A stretch of DNA of 26,067 nucleotides from an uncultured Methylobacillus sp. (GTDB lineage: Bacteria; Pseudomonadota; Gammaproteobacteria; Burkholderiales; Methylophilaceae), in NCBI GenBank assembly GCA_946478965.1, contig CAMLDQ010000025.1, positions 1-26,067 of the forward strand, given 5' to 3'. Below the pieces are notes generated by a model. That model had not been told where the DNA came from and did no database searches. It saw only the letters and a program-made list of their open reading frames with translations. The translations under genes were made by a program, and so were the position numbers. Below are positions 10,990 through 18,683 of this stretch, piece after piece. The stretch's first letter is position 1; each line of letters opens with the position of its first letter.

Positions 10990-11150
10990 CGAATACCTGA
11001 GTGACTCCCCGAAATGACAAGTGTTGCGCAAGAATCGGGCGGCAACTTGTTTTAATGTTGTCCACGACGTGGGCGGACTAACATCGTTCTTGTTGTAACA
11101 ACTAATGATTGGTCGCGCGAGGTACTGAATTCTAGCCCTTTTACGACAAC

Positions 11151-11159
11151 TTATCCACA
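11151..11159 (+). promoter_or_regulatory. Perfect DnaA box upstream of dnaA
   Basis: TTATCCACA is an exact match to the DnaA-box consensus in the dnaA-rpmH gap, and it is the only perfect intergenic copy I found. It sits just downstream of a perfect minus-strand -10 (TATAAT, 11173-11178), roughly at +5 to +15 of the predicted dnaA transcript, which suits autorepression. It may also belong to the origin. A weaker site (TTGTCCACG) lies at 11058-11066. Confidence 0.8.
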
Positions 11160-11172
11160 AGCAGAAATACAA

Positions 11173-11178
11173 ATTATA
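11173..11178 (-). promoter_or_regulatory. Candidate -10 of the dnaA promoter
   Basis: On the minus strand this reads TATAAT. It would give a leader of roughly 175-180 bases before the dnaA ATG. No good -35 lies 16-18 bases upstream, so the promoter may need an activator or be weak. The element nearly abuts the -35 of the divergent rpmH promoter. Confidence 0.35.
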
Positions 11179-11180
11179 GG

Positions 11181-11210
11181 TTGACAGAACAAGGAAAAAC
11201 GCGGTTTAAT
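11181..11210 (+). promoter_or_regulatory. Sigma-70 promoter of the rpmH-rnpA-yidD-yidC-mnmE operon
   Basis: A perfect -35 TTGACA (11181-11186) and a -10 TTTAAT (11205-11210, 5 of 6) are separated by 18 bases, about 45 bases before the rpmH ATG. This is the best canonical promoter in the window and fits a highly expressed ribosomal protein gene. Confidence 0.75.
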
Positions 11211-11254
11211 TACGCCCTTTTTACCGCATACACCAAGTTATCGGAGATTCATAA

Positions 11255-11389
11255 ATGAAACGCACTTACCAACCTTCCAAGGTTCGTCGCGCTCGCACGC
11301 ATGGTTTTCTGGTGCGCATGAAGACCCGTGGCGGTCGCGCTGTTATCGCCGCGCGTCGTGCCAAGGGACGCACCCGTCTCGCAGTCTAG
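11255..11389 (+). CDS. rpmH: 50S ribosomal protein L34
   Basis: This is a 44-residue, very basic protein starting [18 protein letters not shown] and ending RTRLAV, an unmistakable L34 of normal length. L34 is a small component of the large ribosomal subunit. A good ribosome site GGAG (11243-11246) lies eight bases before the ATG, and a near-consensus promoter lies just upstream. It is the first gene of the rightward rpmH-rnpA-yidD-yidC-mnmE series, and its stop is three bases before the rnpA start. It is divergent from dnaA, the conserved arrangement at many bacterial origins. Confidence 0.98.
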   Translation: MKRTYQPSKVRRARTHGFLVRMKTRGGRAVIAARRAKGRTRLAV

Positions 11390-11392
11390 TGC

Positions 11393-11758
11393 GTGGCCGG
11401 TTTCGGTTTCAGTAGCCGATTCAAGATCAAGAAAACGGATGAATTTTCATCCGTTTTTAATTTCCGAAAGCGCATTTCAGGAGAAATGCTGGCGCTTCAT
11501 TACAAGCCCAATATGGCGGGTCATGCCAGGCTCGGCGTCATAGTCGGAAAGAAAACGGCCCGGCTTTCCGTGCGACGTAACTACATGAAGCGGGTCATTC
11601 GTGAAATATTCAGGTTGGAAAATGCAGCGGTTGGCGGTCTGGATATTCTGGTCAGGCCGCTGAAAGCATTTGATCAAACGGATTTCGATAAAATCAGATC
11701 GGAATTCAAGCAGTTGCTTGACAAACTTCGTAAGCGAACCAACGGTAAACATAACTGA
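11393..11758 (+). CDS. rnpA: Ribonuclease P protein component
   Basis: This is a 121-residue RNase P protein, the basic cofactor of the RNA enzyme that matures tRNA 5' ends. The family signature is RRNYMKRVIRE (61-71), preceded by ARLGVIVGKK (45-54). The N-terminal FKIKKTDEFSSVF (10-22) is typical of betaproteobacterial members. The start is a GTG at 11393, three bases after the rpmH stop. There is no strong ribosome site and no other in-frame start before the conserved N-terminus, so it is probably translated by coupling from rpmH. A terminator-like hairpin lies within its first 22 codons. It is followed four bases later by yidD. Confidence 0.96.
   Translation: MAGFGFSSRFKIKKTDEFSSVFNFRKRISGEMLALHYKPNMAGHARLGVIVGKKTARLSVRRNYMKRVIREIFRLENAAVGGLDILVRPLKAFDQTDFDKIRSEFKQLLDKLRKRTNGKHN
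11432..11458 (+). terminator. Terminator-like hairpin inside the 5' coding part of rnpA
   Basis: AAAACGGATGAA (11432-11443) and TTCATCCGTTTT (11446-11457) form an exact inverted repeat with two bases between them. The workable RNA stem is about 11 bp with an AUUU loop, and the right arm ends in a run of five Ts (11454-11458). It has the A-tract / GC stem / T-tract layout of an intrinsic terminator, although it lies in codons for KKTDEFSSVF. It could reduce read-through from rpmH to rnpA. Chance arising from conserved codons is the alternative. Confidence 0.5.
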
Positions 11759-11762
11759 CACG

Positions 11763-11972
11763 ATGGCACGTTTTCTGGTAGGTCTGATACACGGATACCA
11801 ATATCTGCTGAGCCCATGGATCGGCAGTGCCTGTCGTTTTACCCCGAGTTGCTCTCATTATGCCTGCCAGGCTTTGCAGCGCTACGGCGCATTGCGAGGC
11901 TGCTGGCTTTCCTTTTGCCGCCTTTTACGCTGCCACCCATGGCATGCGGGCGGTCATGACCCTTTGCCGTAG
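11763..11972 (+). CDS. yidD: Membrane protein insertion efficiency factor YidD
   Basis: This is a 69-residue YidD, a small cysteine-rich protein thought to sit at the inner face of the membrane through an amphipathic helix and assist YidC-dependent insertion. The family hallmarks are visible: LLSPWIGSACRFTPSCSHYA (15-34) and the terminal HPWHAGGHDPLP (58-69). The start at 11763 is chosen because it gives the usual MARFLVGLIHGYQ N-terminus; the frame is open further upstream inside rnpA but without similarity. It lies between rnpA and yidC, its conserved place, with gaps of 4 and 15 bases, so it is surely in one operon. The ribosome site is weak. Confidence 0.95.
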   Translation: MARFLVGLIHGYQYLLSPWIGSACRFTPSCSHYACQALQRYGALRGCWLSFCRLLRCHPWHAGGHDPLP

Positions 11973-11987
11973 CCAAAAGAGTACCCT

Positions 11988-13610
11988 ATGGATTCCAAGC
12001 GCCTCATTCTGTTCGTCATTTTTTCTTTTTCCATCATGATGCTGTGGGAGGGGTGGCAGCGCGACCATACTCCCCAGCCTGCCCTGCAAGGACGCGCCGC
12101 AACAGCTGATGTTCCACAAGCAACCGCAAAAAAATCGGCAGAAGTGCAGGAGAGCAAAGGGTTTTCGTTGCAGAGCGGCGAGCGCATTCATGTCAAAACC
12201 GATCTGGTTGTCGCCGAGATTGATACGGTAGGCGGCGATTTGCGTCATCTGGAACTGCTCAAGCATCGCGACAGCGCCGATATCAACAAGGATTTCGTGT
12301 TGTTGGACGATGAAAAACAGCCCGCTGTTTATGTTGCTCAATCGGGGCTGATCGGCAACGATCTCCCCAATCATAAAAGCACTTTCCATGCGGATGCCGA
12401 CAACTATGTGTTGCAGCAAGGCCAGGATAAGGTTGAGGTGCGTCTGCACTGGGAGAATGGTCAAGGCGTTACGGTGGACAAGATCTATACCTTCCGTCGT
12501 GACAGCTATGTGGCCGACCTCAAGTACGAGATTCATAACGGCGGTTCCACTGCGCTTGATCCGACTGTTTATTATCAGATCGTTCACGACAGCGAATCTG
12601 CACGTGCATCCAAAATGATGCCGACCTTCGCGGGGGCTGCCTACTTTACCGAAGCCGATAAGTACAAGAAGGTCAAATTCGATGACATGAAGAAGACCAA
12701 CCTGTCCAAGAATGCCGCTGATGGCTGGATTGGCATGGTGCAACATTACTTTGTCAGCGCCTGGATACCACAACAAGGCTTTGCGCGGGAGTACTACACC
12801 AAGCAACTGTCCGACAAGGTGTTTTCGATGGGTACCAAGGGCGATCTGGGTACGATACAGCCGGGCGCTTCCGCTACCGTCGATGCCAAGTTCTATTCGG
12901 GTCCGCAAGTGCAGTCCAGGCTTGAGGCAGCCGCGCCCGGTCTGCGCTATGTTGTGGATTACGGCTGGCTGACGGTAATCGCGACACCATTGTTCTGGGT
13001 GCTGTCCATGATCCAGAAAATAGTGCAGAACTGGGGGGTAGCCATCATTCTGCTGACAGTTCTGATCAAGCTGGCTTTTTACCCGTTGTCTGCCAAGAGT
13101 TACAAGTCGATGGCGCAGATGCGTGAACTCGCGCCGCGGCTGCAGCGGATGAAGGAGCAATTCGGAGACGATCGCCAGAAGATGCACCAGGCGATGATGG
13201 AGCTTTACAAAACGGAAAAAGTCAATCCTATGGGTGGTTGTTTGCCCATTCTGGTGCAGATTCCGGTGTTCATCTCCTTGTACTGGGTCTTGCTGGGCAG
13301 TATCGAAATGCGCCATGCGCCATTTGTCTTGTGGATTCATGACTTGTCCGCTGCCGACCCCTATTACGTCCTCCCGGTCCTGATGGGCATTTCCATGATC
13401 ATCCAGACCAGGCTTAATCCGACACCACCGGACCCGATTCAGGCCAAGGTGATGATGATCATGCCGCTCATGTTCAGCGTGTTCTTTTTCTTCTTCCCTG
13501 CCGGGCTGGTATTGTATTGGCTGGTGAACAATGTGCTTTCGATTGCACAACAATGGAACATCAACCGGACCATCGGCCAGGCGGCAGCGAATAAGAAGAA
13601 GCCGCGCTAG
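11988..13610 (+). CDS. yidC: Membrane protein insertase YidC
   Basis: This is a 540-residue YidC that inserts and folds inner-membrane proteins, alone or with SecYEG. It has an N-terminal membrane segment (about 5-21), a large periplasmic beta domain (about 60-320) and a C-terminal insertase domain with several membrane spans. The groove arginine is present as Arg379 in MAQMRELAP, and the conserved [16 protein letters not shown] and [16 protein letters not shown] segments follow. The C-terminus is basic (NKKKPR). AGAG lies about eight bases before the ATG. It follows yidD in the operon and precedes mnmE by 26 bases. ATP synthase subunits a and c, encoded further along, are classic YidC substrates. 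Confidence 0.98.
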   Translation: MDSKRLILFVIFSFSIMMLWEGWQRDHTPQPALQGRAATADVPQATAKKSAEVQESKGFSLQSGERIHVKTDLVVAEIDTVGGDLRHLELLKHRDSADINKDFVLLDDEKQPAVYVAQSGLIGNDLPNHKSTFHADADNYVLQQGQDKVEVRLHWENGQGVTVDKIYTFRRDSYVADLKYEIHNGGSTALDPTVYYQIVHDSESARASKMMPTFAGAAYFTEADKYKKVKFDDMKKTNLSKNAADGWIGMVQHYFVSAWIPQQGFAREYYTKQLSDKVFSMGTKGDLGTIQPGASATVDAKFYSGPQVQSRLEAAAPGLRYVVDYGWLTVIATPLFWVLSMIQKIVQNWGVAIILLTVLIKLAFYPLSAKSYKSMAQMRELAPRLQRMKEQFGDDRQKMHQAMMELYKTEKVNPMGGCLPILVQIPVFISLYWVLLGSIEMRHAPFVLWIHDLSAADPYYVLPVLMGISMIIQTRLNPTPPDPIQAKVMMIMPLMFSVFFFFFPAGLVLYWLVNNVLSIAQQWNINRTIGQAAANKKKPR

Positions 13611-13636
13611 CCCAAACGGGTGACATACTGGTAGCG

Positions 13637-14983
13637 ATGAAAGCCGCACAGCATGACACCATAGCCGCGATCGCAACCGCGCCGGGTAGTGGTGGCATCG
13701 GCGTGGTTCGTGTCTCCGGGCCGGCTTGCCGGCAGGTTGCCGAGGCCGTGTTGGGCCAATGTCCGCTGCCGCGACATGCCGCCTACCTGAGTTTTCAAGA
13801 TGCCGATGGCAGCATGATCGACCGTGGCATTGCGATCTATTACGCTGCCCCTCATTCCTATACCGGGGAGGATGTGCTGGAGTTGCAGGCTCATGGCGGC
13901 CCCGCCCTGATGCAGGTTTTGTTGCGTAGATGCCTGGAACTCGGGGTACGTCAAGCCGAGCCGGGCGAATTCACGCGGCGTGCCTACCTTAACGACAAAC
14001 TCGACCTGGCACAGGCGGAAGCCGTGGCAGACGTCATTAGCGCGGCTACTGCCGAGGCTGCGCGTAGTGCTGTACGGTCATTGGCAGGTGAATTCTCCCA
14101 ACGGATCCATCAATTGCGCAATCGTCTCGTCGACCTGCGCATGTTCGTGGAAGCGTGCCTGGATTTTCCCGAGGAAGATATCGATTTCATCAGTCAAGGT
14201 AGCGTGGCAGCCAAACTGGATGCCATTTCGGATGAGTTGAATGCTGTCTTTGCAGGGGCACGGCAAGGCAACCTGCTACGCGAGGGAATACAGATCGTGC
14301 TGGTGGGGCAACCGAATGTCGGTAAATCCAGCCTGTTGAACCAGCTTGCCGGGGAAGAGCTCGCGATAGTTACCGCTGTGGCTGGAACAACGCGTGATAC
14401 CGTGAAAAGCCTGATCCAGATCAACGGAGTGCCGTTGCATATCGTGGATACCGCAGGGTTGCGCGACACTGGCGATGAAGTCGAGCAGCAAGGGATCGCA
14501 AGGACATGGCGAGCCTTGGAAAACGCGCACGTCGCGTTATTACTGGTCGATGTAAGCCGCGGTATTACCGATGCCGAAAAATCGATTCTGGCGCGATTAC
14601 GCACGGATTTGCCGAAAATCTGGGTGCATAACAAAATTGATTTGACGAACGAGGGTGCGGGAAAGCGAGAACGTGCTGGCGAAGCTCATTTATATATTTC
14701 CGCCAAGACGGGGGTGGGAATGGACATCCTGCGGCAGGAACTGCTGAAAATTGCTGGCTGGCAGCCGGGCGGTGAAGGCGTTTTCATGGCACGGGAACGC
14801 CATCTGCAAGCTTTGGAATCCGTTAACGCCAGCTTGGTGCGCGCCGGTAGCTTGCTGATTCAACCGGAGCTACTGGCTGAAGAGTTGAGGCTGGCTCAGG
14901 AGGCATTGAATACCATTACCGGGGAGTTTACTTCGGACGATCTGCTCGGAGAAATTTTTAGCCGGTTCTGCATCGGCAAGTAA
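13637..14983 (+). CDS. mnmE: tRNA modification GTPase MnmE
   Basis: This is a 448-residue MnmE (TrmE), the GTPase that works with MnmG to modify U34 at the wobble position of certain tRNAs. The N-terminal tetrahydrofolate-binding domain begins [19 protein letters not shown]. The helical domain holds an embedded G domain with GQPNVGKS (224-231), GTTRDTV (250-256), DTAGLR (271-276), NKID (332-335) and SAK (355-357). The terminal FCIGK (444-448) carries the catalytic Cys. Length is normal. It is the last gene of the rpmH operon and ends at a hairpin that overlaps its stop codon. Its partner mnmG lies about 1.2 kb further on, beyond two oppositely oriented cytochrome genes. Confidence 0.98.
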   Translation: MKAAQHDTIAAIATAPGSGGIGVVRVSGPACRQVAEAVLGQCPLPRHAAYLSFQDADGSMIDRGIAIYYAAPHSYTGEDVLELQAHGGPALMQVLLRRCLELGVRQAEPGEFTRRAYLNDKLDLAQAEAVADVISAATAEAARSAVRSLAGEFSQRIHQLRNRLVDLRMFVEACLDFPEEDIDFISQGSVAAKLDAISDELNAVFAGARQGNLLREGIQIVLVGQPNVGKSSLLNQLAGEELAIVTAVAGTTRDTVKSLIQINGVPLHIVDTAGLRDTGDEVEQQGIARTWRALENAHVALLLVDVSRGITDAEKSILARLRTDLPKIWVHNKIDLTNEGAGKRERAGEAHLYISAKTGVGMDILRQELLKIAGWQPGGEGVFMARERHLQALESVNASLVRAGSLLIQPELLAEELRLAQEALNTITGEFTSDDLLGEIFSRFCIGK

Positions 14984-14999
14984 ACGCGGTTTACTTTTT
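14978..14999 (+). terminator. Hairpin terminator at the convergent mnmE / cytochrome b ends
   Basis: AAGTAAAC (14978-14985), loop GCG and GTTTACTT (14989-14996) form an 8-bp stem, and the T run covers 14995-14999. It includes the mnmE stop codon and the antisense cytochrome b stop codon, which are only seven bases apart. The plus-strand orientation has the T tract, so it most likely ends the mnmE transcript; the minus strand lacks one. The stem is AT-rich and may be modest. Confidence 0.5.
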
Positions 15000-15512
15000 C
15001 TTGTAACCGGTAATCATTGCTAGGATCAAGTTTTCGCGATGGGCAAGGCTTTCCAGCGCGACCCCACTGATGTGCATCACAACCAAACCGACCCAGATCC
15101 AGGATAGGTCATGGTGGATTTCTGCAAGCGGCAGCGAAAACGTCGGCACCCAGCCGTCGTTATAGACCCAGAGGCCGGAGCCGATAGCGAGCAGCCCGAT
15201 GGCCAGCATCGCATAAATGACAACTGAGCCTGCTGGATTGTGGCCGGTGAAGCGCGGCGCATGACCCTTGAAAATACTTAGGGCATAACGTGCGCCATGG
15301 ACAGGCCGAAAGGGAAACGCCGAAAATGCAGCGTAACCCTTCGCCTTGATACCCCATGCGATGCGAACCAGTAGCAGGATGCCCGCTACATAGCCCGCTT
15401 CAGCATGGATGTCACGCTCCCATATGGAATTGTGTGTCCAGAATGCGACCGTGAACGCGCTTACGAGTAACCAGTGGGATATTCTGACGAAGCGATCCCA
15501 GACATACAGCAT
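14991..15512 (-). CDS. Membrane cytochrome b561-type protein (Ni/Fe-hydrogenase b-type cytochrome family)
   Basis: This is a 173-residue integral membrane di-haem cytochrome b of the Ni_hydr_CYTB / b561 type. Predicted membrane spans are near 12-27, 40-55, 96-118 and 137-155. Candidate haem ligands are His13 (RISHW), His36 (DIHAEAGY), His133/134 (EIHHDLSW) and His147 (VMHISG). The C-terminal HRENLILAMITGYKKK is typical of members encoded next to small soluble c-type cytochromes. It starts three bases after the stop of the cytochrome c gene, so the two form an operon. It probably passes electrons between the quinone pool and the periplasmic partner; that role is inferred. No hydrogenase genes are nearby. 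Confidence 0.87.
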   Translation of the reverse strand: MLYVWDRFVRISHWLLVSAFTVAFWTHNSIWERDIHAEAGYVAGILLLVRIAWGIKAKGYAAFSAFPFRPVHGARYALSIFKGHAPRFTGHNPAGSVVIYAMLAIGLLAIGSGLWVYNDGWVPTFSLPLAEIHHDLSWIWVGLVVMHISGVALESLAHRENLILAMITGYKKK

Positions 15513-15515
15513 CGA

Positions 15516-15944
15516 TTACTTAACGGTCAGCAGGTAAGCGATGTAGTTACCCTTTTCTTCTGCGGTGCAGTCACGGCCGATGATTTCCAGGCAGTGCTTC
15601 TCGAAGTTCTTTTCAACCTTGTCTAGTTCGGCGAAACGCTCTTTATTGACGTACGGTGCCAACGGCTTGATCGGCTTGCCGGTCACGATGTGCTTGCCGG
15701 GGTTGGCCGGGTTGCTGGTGTGGCAGGAAGCGCAAGCGATTTGTTTGCCGTGAATGGTCAGCTCGCGGTTGAAGAAGGCCTTGCCGGCGTCAGCATCCAG
15801 GCCCTTGTAGTTGGGATCGATGTGCTTGGCGATAACGGCGTACTTGTCGGCAAGCTTTTGAGCGCTGGCGGGATCGGCACTGACGTTAAGGGACAAGCTG
15901 ATCAAGCCGAGGGCGGCGAGAAGGGCAAAACTTGTATTGCGCAT
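15516..15944 (-). CDS. DUF1924 / SHP-type periplasmic cytochrome c
   Basis: This is a 142-residue precursor with a Sec signal peptide (MRNTSFALLAALGLISLSLN, cleavage probably after VSA23) and one haem c motif CASCH (71-75). The downstream pattern TGKPIKPLAP, the KVEKNF helix and a Cys118/Cys126 pair eight residues apart match DUF1924, the family of Sphaeroides haem protein (SHP), an oxygen- and NO-binding high-spin cytochrome c. In SHP, as I recall, the sixth haem ligand is Asn88 directly before the first disulfide Cys; here that place holds His117. The start at 15944 has a strong AGGAG site; an upstream open frame lacks a signal peptide or ribosome site. SHP genes are usually paired with a cytochrome b, as here, and often with a di-haem cytochrome c, which is absent. 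Confidence 0.85.
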   Translation of the reverse strand: MRNTSFALLAALGLISLSLNVSADPASAQKLADKYAVIAKHIDPNYKGLDADAGKAFFNRELTIHGKQIACASCHTSNPANPGKHIVTGKPIKPLAPYVNKERFAELDKVEKNFEKHCLEIIGRDCTAEEKGNYIAYLLTVK

Positions 15945-15990
15945 GGTGATGCTCCTGTTGTTAATAATATGGGTGGTAAAAATTGCGTCG

Positions 15991-15996
15991 ATTGTA
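15991..15996 (-). promoter_or_regulatory. Candidate -10 for the cytochrome c / cytochrome b pair
   Basis: On the minus strand this reads TACAAT (5 of 6 to the consensus), about 47 bases before the cytochrome c ATG. The -35 position has no clear match. The 214-base gap 15945-16158 holds this element and a parS site; I could not define a promoter for mnmG in it. Confidence 0.35.
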
Positions 15997-16074
15997 TCAT
16001 GCCCGACGGGCGCAAAAGAAGCGGCCGCGGGGGTTAACGTTTGAACGTGCCAATTGGATGACACGGGGCAAGTG

Positions 16075-16088
16075 GTTTCACGTGAAAC
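16075..16088. promoter_or_regulatory. parS: parS centromere site (mnmG-proximal copy)
   Basis: GTTTCACGTGAAAC occurs again as a perfect palindrome. With its flanks it is identical over 18 bases (16073-16090) to the copy near gyrB, 7.8 kb away on the other side of dnaA. It lies about 70 bases before the mnmG start. ParB from this window is the expected binder. Confidence 0.93.
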
Positions 16089-16158
16089 ATCATGAGGCAT
16101 GACGAAAGCTGCCCTTTGCAGTAACATACGCATCCCGAATGCGGTAAGTGGTATTCCG

Positions 16159-18069
16159 ATGCAATTCCCTGAAAAATTTGATGTTATCGTCGTGGGTGGT
16201 GGTCATGCCGGCACCGAGGCGGCGTTGGCGGCGGCCCGTATGGGTCGGCGCACGCTGTTGCTCACGCATAACATCGAAACCTTGGGGCAGATGTCCTGCA
16301 ATCCGTCCATTGGCGGTATTGGCAAAGGGCATTTGGTCAAGGAGGTGGATGCATTGGGTGGGGCGATGGCGGCCGCGACCGACGAGGGCGGTATCCAGTT
16401 CCGCATCCTGAATTCCAGCAAAGGTCCGGCTGTTCGTGCGACGCGTGCGCAGGCCGATCGTATTCTGTATAAGGCGGCCATACGGCGACGTCTGGAAAAT
16501 CAGCCGAACCTGTGGCTGTTCCAGCAAGCGGTGGACGATATTATTCTCGATGGCGAACGCGTAGCCGGAGTGGTGACGCAGCTCGGATTGCGCTTCGAAT
16601 CGCGATCGGTCGTGCTGACCGCGGGCACCTTTCTAGCGGGCTTGGTGCATGTCGGCCTGGCCAATTATCAGGCAGGACGTGCCGGCGATCCACCGGCGGT
16701 ATCCCTGGCGCATCGCTTGAGGGAAATCGGGTTGCCTGCGGGCCGCCTGAAGACAGGCACGCCGCCGCGCATCGACGGCAGAACCATCGATTTTTCAGTA
16801 ATGGAAGTGCAACCCGGCGATGAGCCGGTGCCGGTTTTCTCCTTCTTGGGCTCGGCAGAACAACATCCTCGGCAATTGCCTTGCTGGATCACGCAAACTA
16901 ACGCACGCACGCACGAAATCATAAGATCAGGGCTGGATCGGTCGCCGATGTATACCGGCGTAATCGAAGGTGTCGGGCCGCGCTACTGCCCTTCCGTTGA
17001 AGACAAGATCATGCGCTTTGCCGGTAAGGACGCGCACCAGATTTTCCTGGAGCCGGAAGGATTGCAGACGCACGAAATCTATCCGAACGGAATTTCGACC
17101 AGTCTGCCTTTCGATGTGCAATATGCCCTCGTGCGCTCGATCAGGGGCTTGGAGAATGCGCATATCCTGCGTCCGGGCTATGCGATCGAATACGATTACT
17201 ATGATCCGCGCGGGTTGAAGGATTCTCTGGAAACCAAGGCAATACAGGGACTTTTCTTTGCCGGCCAGATCAACGGAACGACGGGTTATGAAGAAGCTGC
17301 GGCGCAAGGCCTGCTCGCCGGCATCAATGCGGGACTTTATTCCGCTGGCAGGGACAGCTGGTGCCCGACGCGCGATCAGGCGTATTTGGGCGTGCTCGTG
17401 GATGACCTGATCACGCGCGGCGTAAGCGAGCCCTACCGCATGTTTACCAGTCGTGCCGAGTACAGATTGATGCTGCGTGAAGACAATGCCGATCTGCGGC
17501 TGACGGAAATCGGGCGTGAACTCGGGGTCGTGGATGATGTGCGCTGGGAGGCGTTCTGCCGCAAGCAGGAAGCGATTGTCCGTGAAGAGGAGCGGCTGAA
17601 GCATACCTGGGTACAACCCAGGGCCTTGTCGGAAGCCGATGCTTTGCGGGTGCTGGGCAAGGTCATCGAGCGTGAATATTCGCTGTTCGACCTGCTCCGG
17701 CGTCCGGATGTCAGTTACGAATCCCTGCTCAGCTTGCCGGATGCCGGGCCTGGCGAAGCCGATGCGCAAGTGCGGCAGCAAGTGGAAATAGCGGCGAAAT
17801 ATCAAGGCTATATTGCGCGCCAACAGGAAGAAATCGAGCGGAGTCGTCATTATGAGGACATGCAACTGCCGGAAGATCTGAATTACGCCGATGTGCGCGG
17901 TCTTTCTATCGAGGCCCAGCAGAAGCTGAACAAACAGCGGCCGCAGACATTGGGGCAAGCGGGCCGCATTTCCGGCATCACGCCGGCAGCCGTTTCCCTG
18001 TTGCTGGTTTATCTCAAGAAAAAACACAACAGTAAGGGCGTGGGCGAATCGGGAGAGCGCGTCGCGTGA
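16159..18069 (+). CDS. mnmG: tRNA uridine-5-carboxymethylaminomethyl modification enzyme MnmG
   Basis: This is a 636-residue MnmG (GidA), the FAD- and NADH-dependent partner of MnmE in wobble-uridine modification. The FAD-binding motif is [11 protein letters not shown] (12-22). Conserved segments [14 protein letters not shown] (44-57, with Cys47), [21 protein letters not shown] (a second conserved Cys) and [16 protein letters not shown] follow. The C-terminal helical region includes [10 protein letters not shown]. The start at 16159 ([15 protein letters not shown]) matches the family; an ATG twenty codons earlier adds a non-conserved segment. The ribosome site is weak. Its stop overlaps the rsmG start as GTGA, the standard coupling of this pair. 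Confidence 0.97.
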   Translation: MQFPEKFDVIVVGGGHAGTEAALAAARMGRRTLLLTHNIETLGQMSCNPSIGGIGKGHLVKEVDALGGAMAAATDEGGIQFRILNSSKGPAVRATRAQADRILYKAAIRRRLENQPNLWLFQQAVDDIILDGERVAGVVTQLGLRFESRSVVLTAGTFLAGLVHVGLANYQAGRAGDPPAVSLAHRLREIGLPAGRLKTGTPPRIDGRTIDFSVMEVQPGDEPVPVFSFLGSAEQHPRQLPCWITQTNARTHEIIRSGLDRSPMYTGVIEGVGPRYCPSVEDKIMRFAGKDAHQIFLEPEGLQTHEIYPNGISTSLPFDVQYALVRSIRGLENAHILRPGYAIEYDYYDPRGLKDSLETKAIQGLFFAGQINGTTGYEEAAAQGLLAGINAGLYSAGRDSWCPTRDQAYLGVLVDDLITRGVSEPYRMFTSRAEYRLMLREDNADLRLTEIGRELGVVDDVRWEAFCRKQEAIVREEERLKHTWVQPRALSEADALRVLGKVIEREYSLFDLLRRPDVSYESLLSLPDAGPGEADAQVRQQVEIAAKYQGYIARQQEEIERSRHYEDMQLPEDLNYADVRGLSIEAQQKLNKQRPQTLGQAGRISGITPAAVSLLLVYLKKKHNSKGVGESGERVA

Positions 18070-18683
18070 GTTTGGCAGACAAGCTTGCCCAGGGGGTATC
18101 CGCACTGGGTTTGGAAATTGACCGCTCAGCGCAGCAGAAACTGCTGGACTATATTGCGCTGCTGCAAAAGTGGAACAAGGTTCATAATTTGACCGCGGTG
18201 CGCGACCCGGAAGAAATGGTGACCTTGCACTTGCTGGATAGCTTATCCATTCTGCCCCACATAAAAAACGGGCGTCTGCTGGATGTGGGGAGTGGCGCGG
18301 GTTTGCCTGGTATTCCGCTTGCAATTGTACGGCCGGATTTGCAGGTCACGGTCATGGACTCCAATCGCAAAAAAGCGAGTTTCATGCGGCAAGCCAAGGC
18401 GGCGTTGGATATTCGCAATCTGGAAGTGATGTGCGGGCGGGTTGAAGACTTCCGGCCGGAGCAGCCTTTCGACATGATTGTTTCCCGTGCTTTTTCGGAG
18501 ATGGCTGATTTTGTACAGCTTACGCAACATCTGCTTGCGGTAAATGGTGAGTGGCTGGCCATGAAAGGCGTCTACCCCCATGAGGAGCTTGCGCGCGTCG
18601 GAAGTTTGAGCGCGGCCGTTGTGCCTCTGGCGGTTCCCGGGTTGGATGCGCAGCGGCATCTGGTATTTCTGAAAGCGGCTTGA
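18066..18683 (+). CDS. rsmG: 16S rRNA (guanine-527-N7)-methyltransferase RsmG
   Basis: This is a 205-residue RsmG (GidB), which uses S-adenosylmethionine to methylate G527 of 16S rRNA; loss of the homologue in other bacteria gives low-level streptomycin resistance. The motif [10 protein letters not shown] (38-47) and the SAM-binding loop [12 protein letters not shown] (71-82) are typical, followed by [12 protein letters not shown] and VSRAF. It begins with GTG overlapping the mnmG stop by four bases, and its stop overlaps the parA start by one base. The tight mnmG-rsmG-parA-parB order is widely conserved near origins. Confidence 0.97.
   Translation: MSLADKLAQGVSALGLEIDRSAQQKLLDYIALLQKWNKVHNLTAVRDPEEMVTLHLLDSLSILPHIKNGRLLDVGSGAGLPGIPLAIVRPDLQVTVMDSNRKKASFMRQAKAALDIRNLEVMCGRVEDFRPEQPFDMIVSRAFSEMADFVQLTQHLLAVNGEWLAMKGVYPHEELARVGSLSAAVVPLAVPGLDAQRHLVFLKAA

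Noticed and set aside
10990..11172. Upstream extension of dnaA by 61 codons
   Set aside because: It covers the regulatory region with the DnaA box, has no similarity to DnaA, and the start at 10989 gives the standard N-terminus.
11925..13676. Long open frame (583 codons) antisense to yidC, with similar long antisense frames over mnmG (16927-18324), atpA (23042-24682) and atpG/atpD (24546-25892)
   Set aside because: These mirror well-supported genes on the other strand. Their composition is rich in His, Gln and Arg, with no domains or ribosome sites, typical of antisense frames in GC-rich genes.
15945..16133. Upstream extension of the cytochrome c gene by 63 codons
   Set aside because: It would bury the signal peptide and run through the parS site; the start at 15944 has a strong AGGAG.
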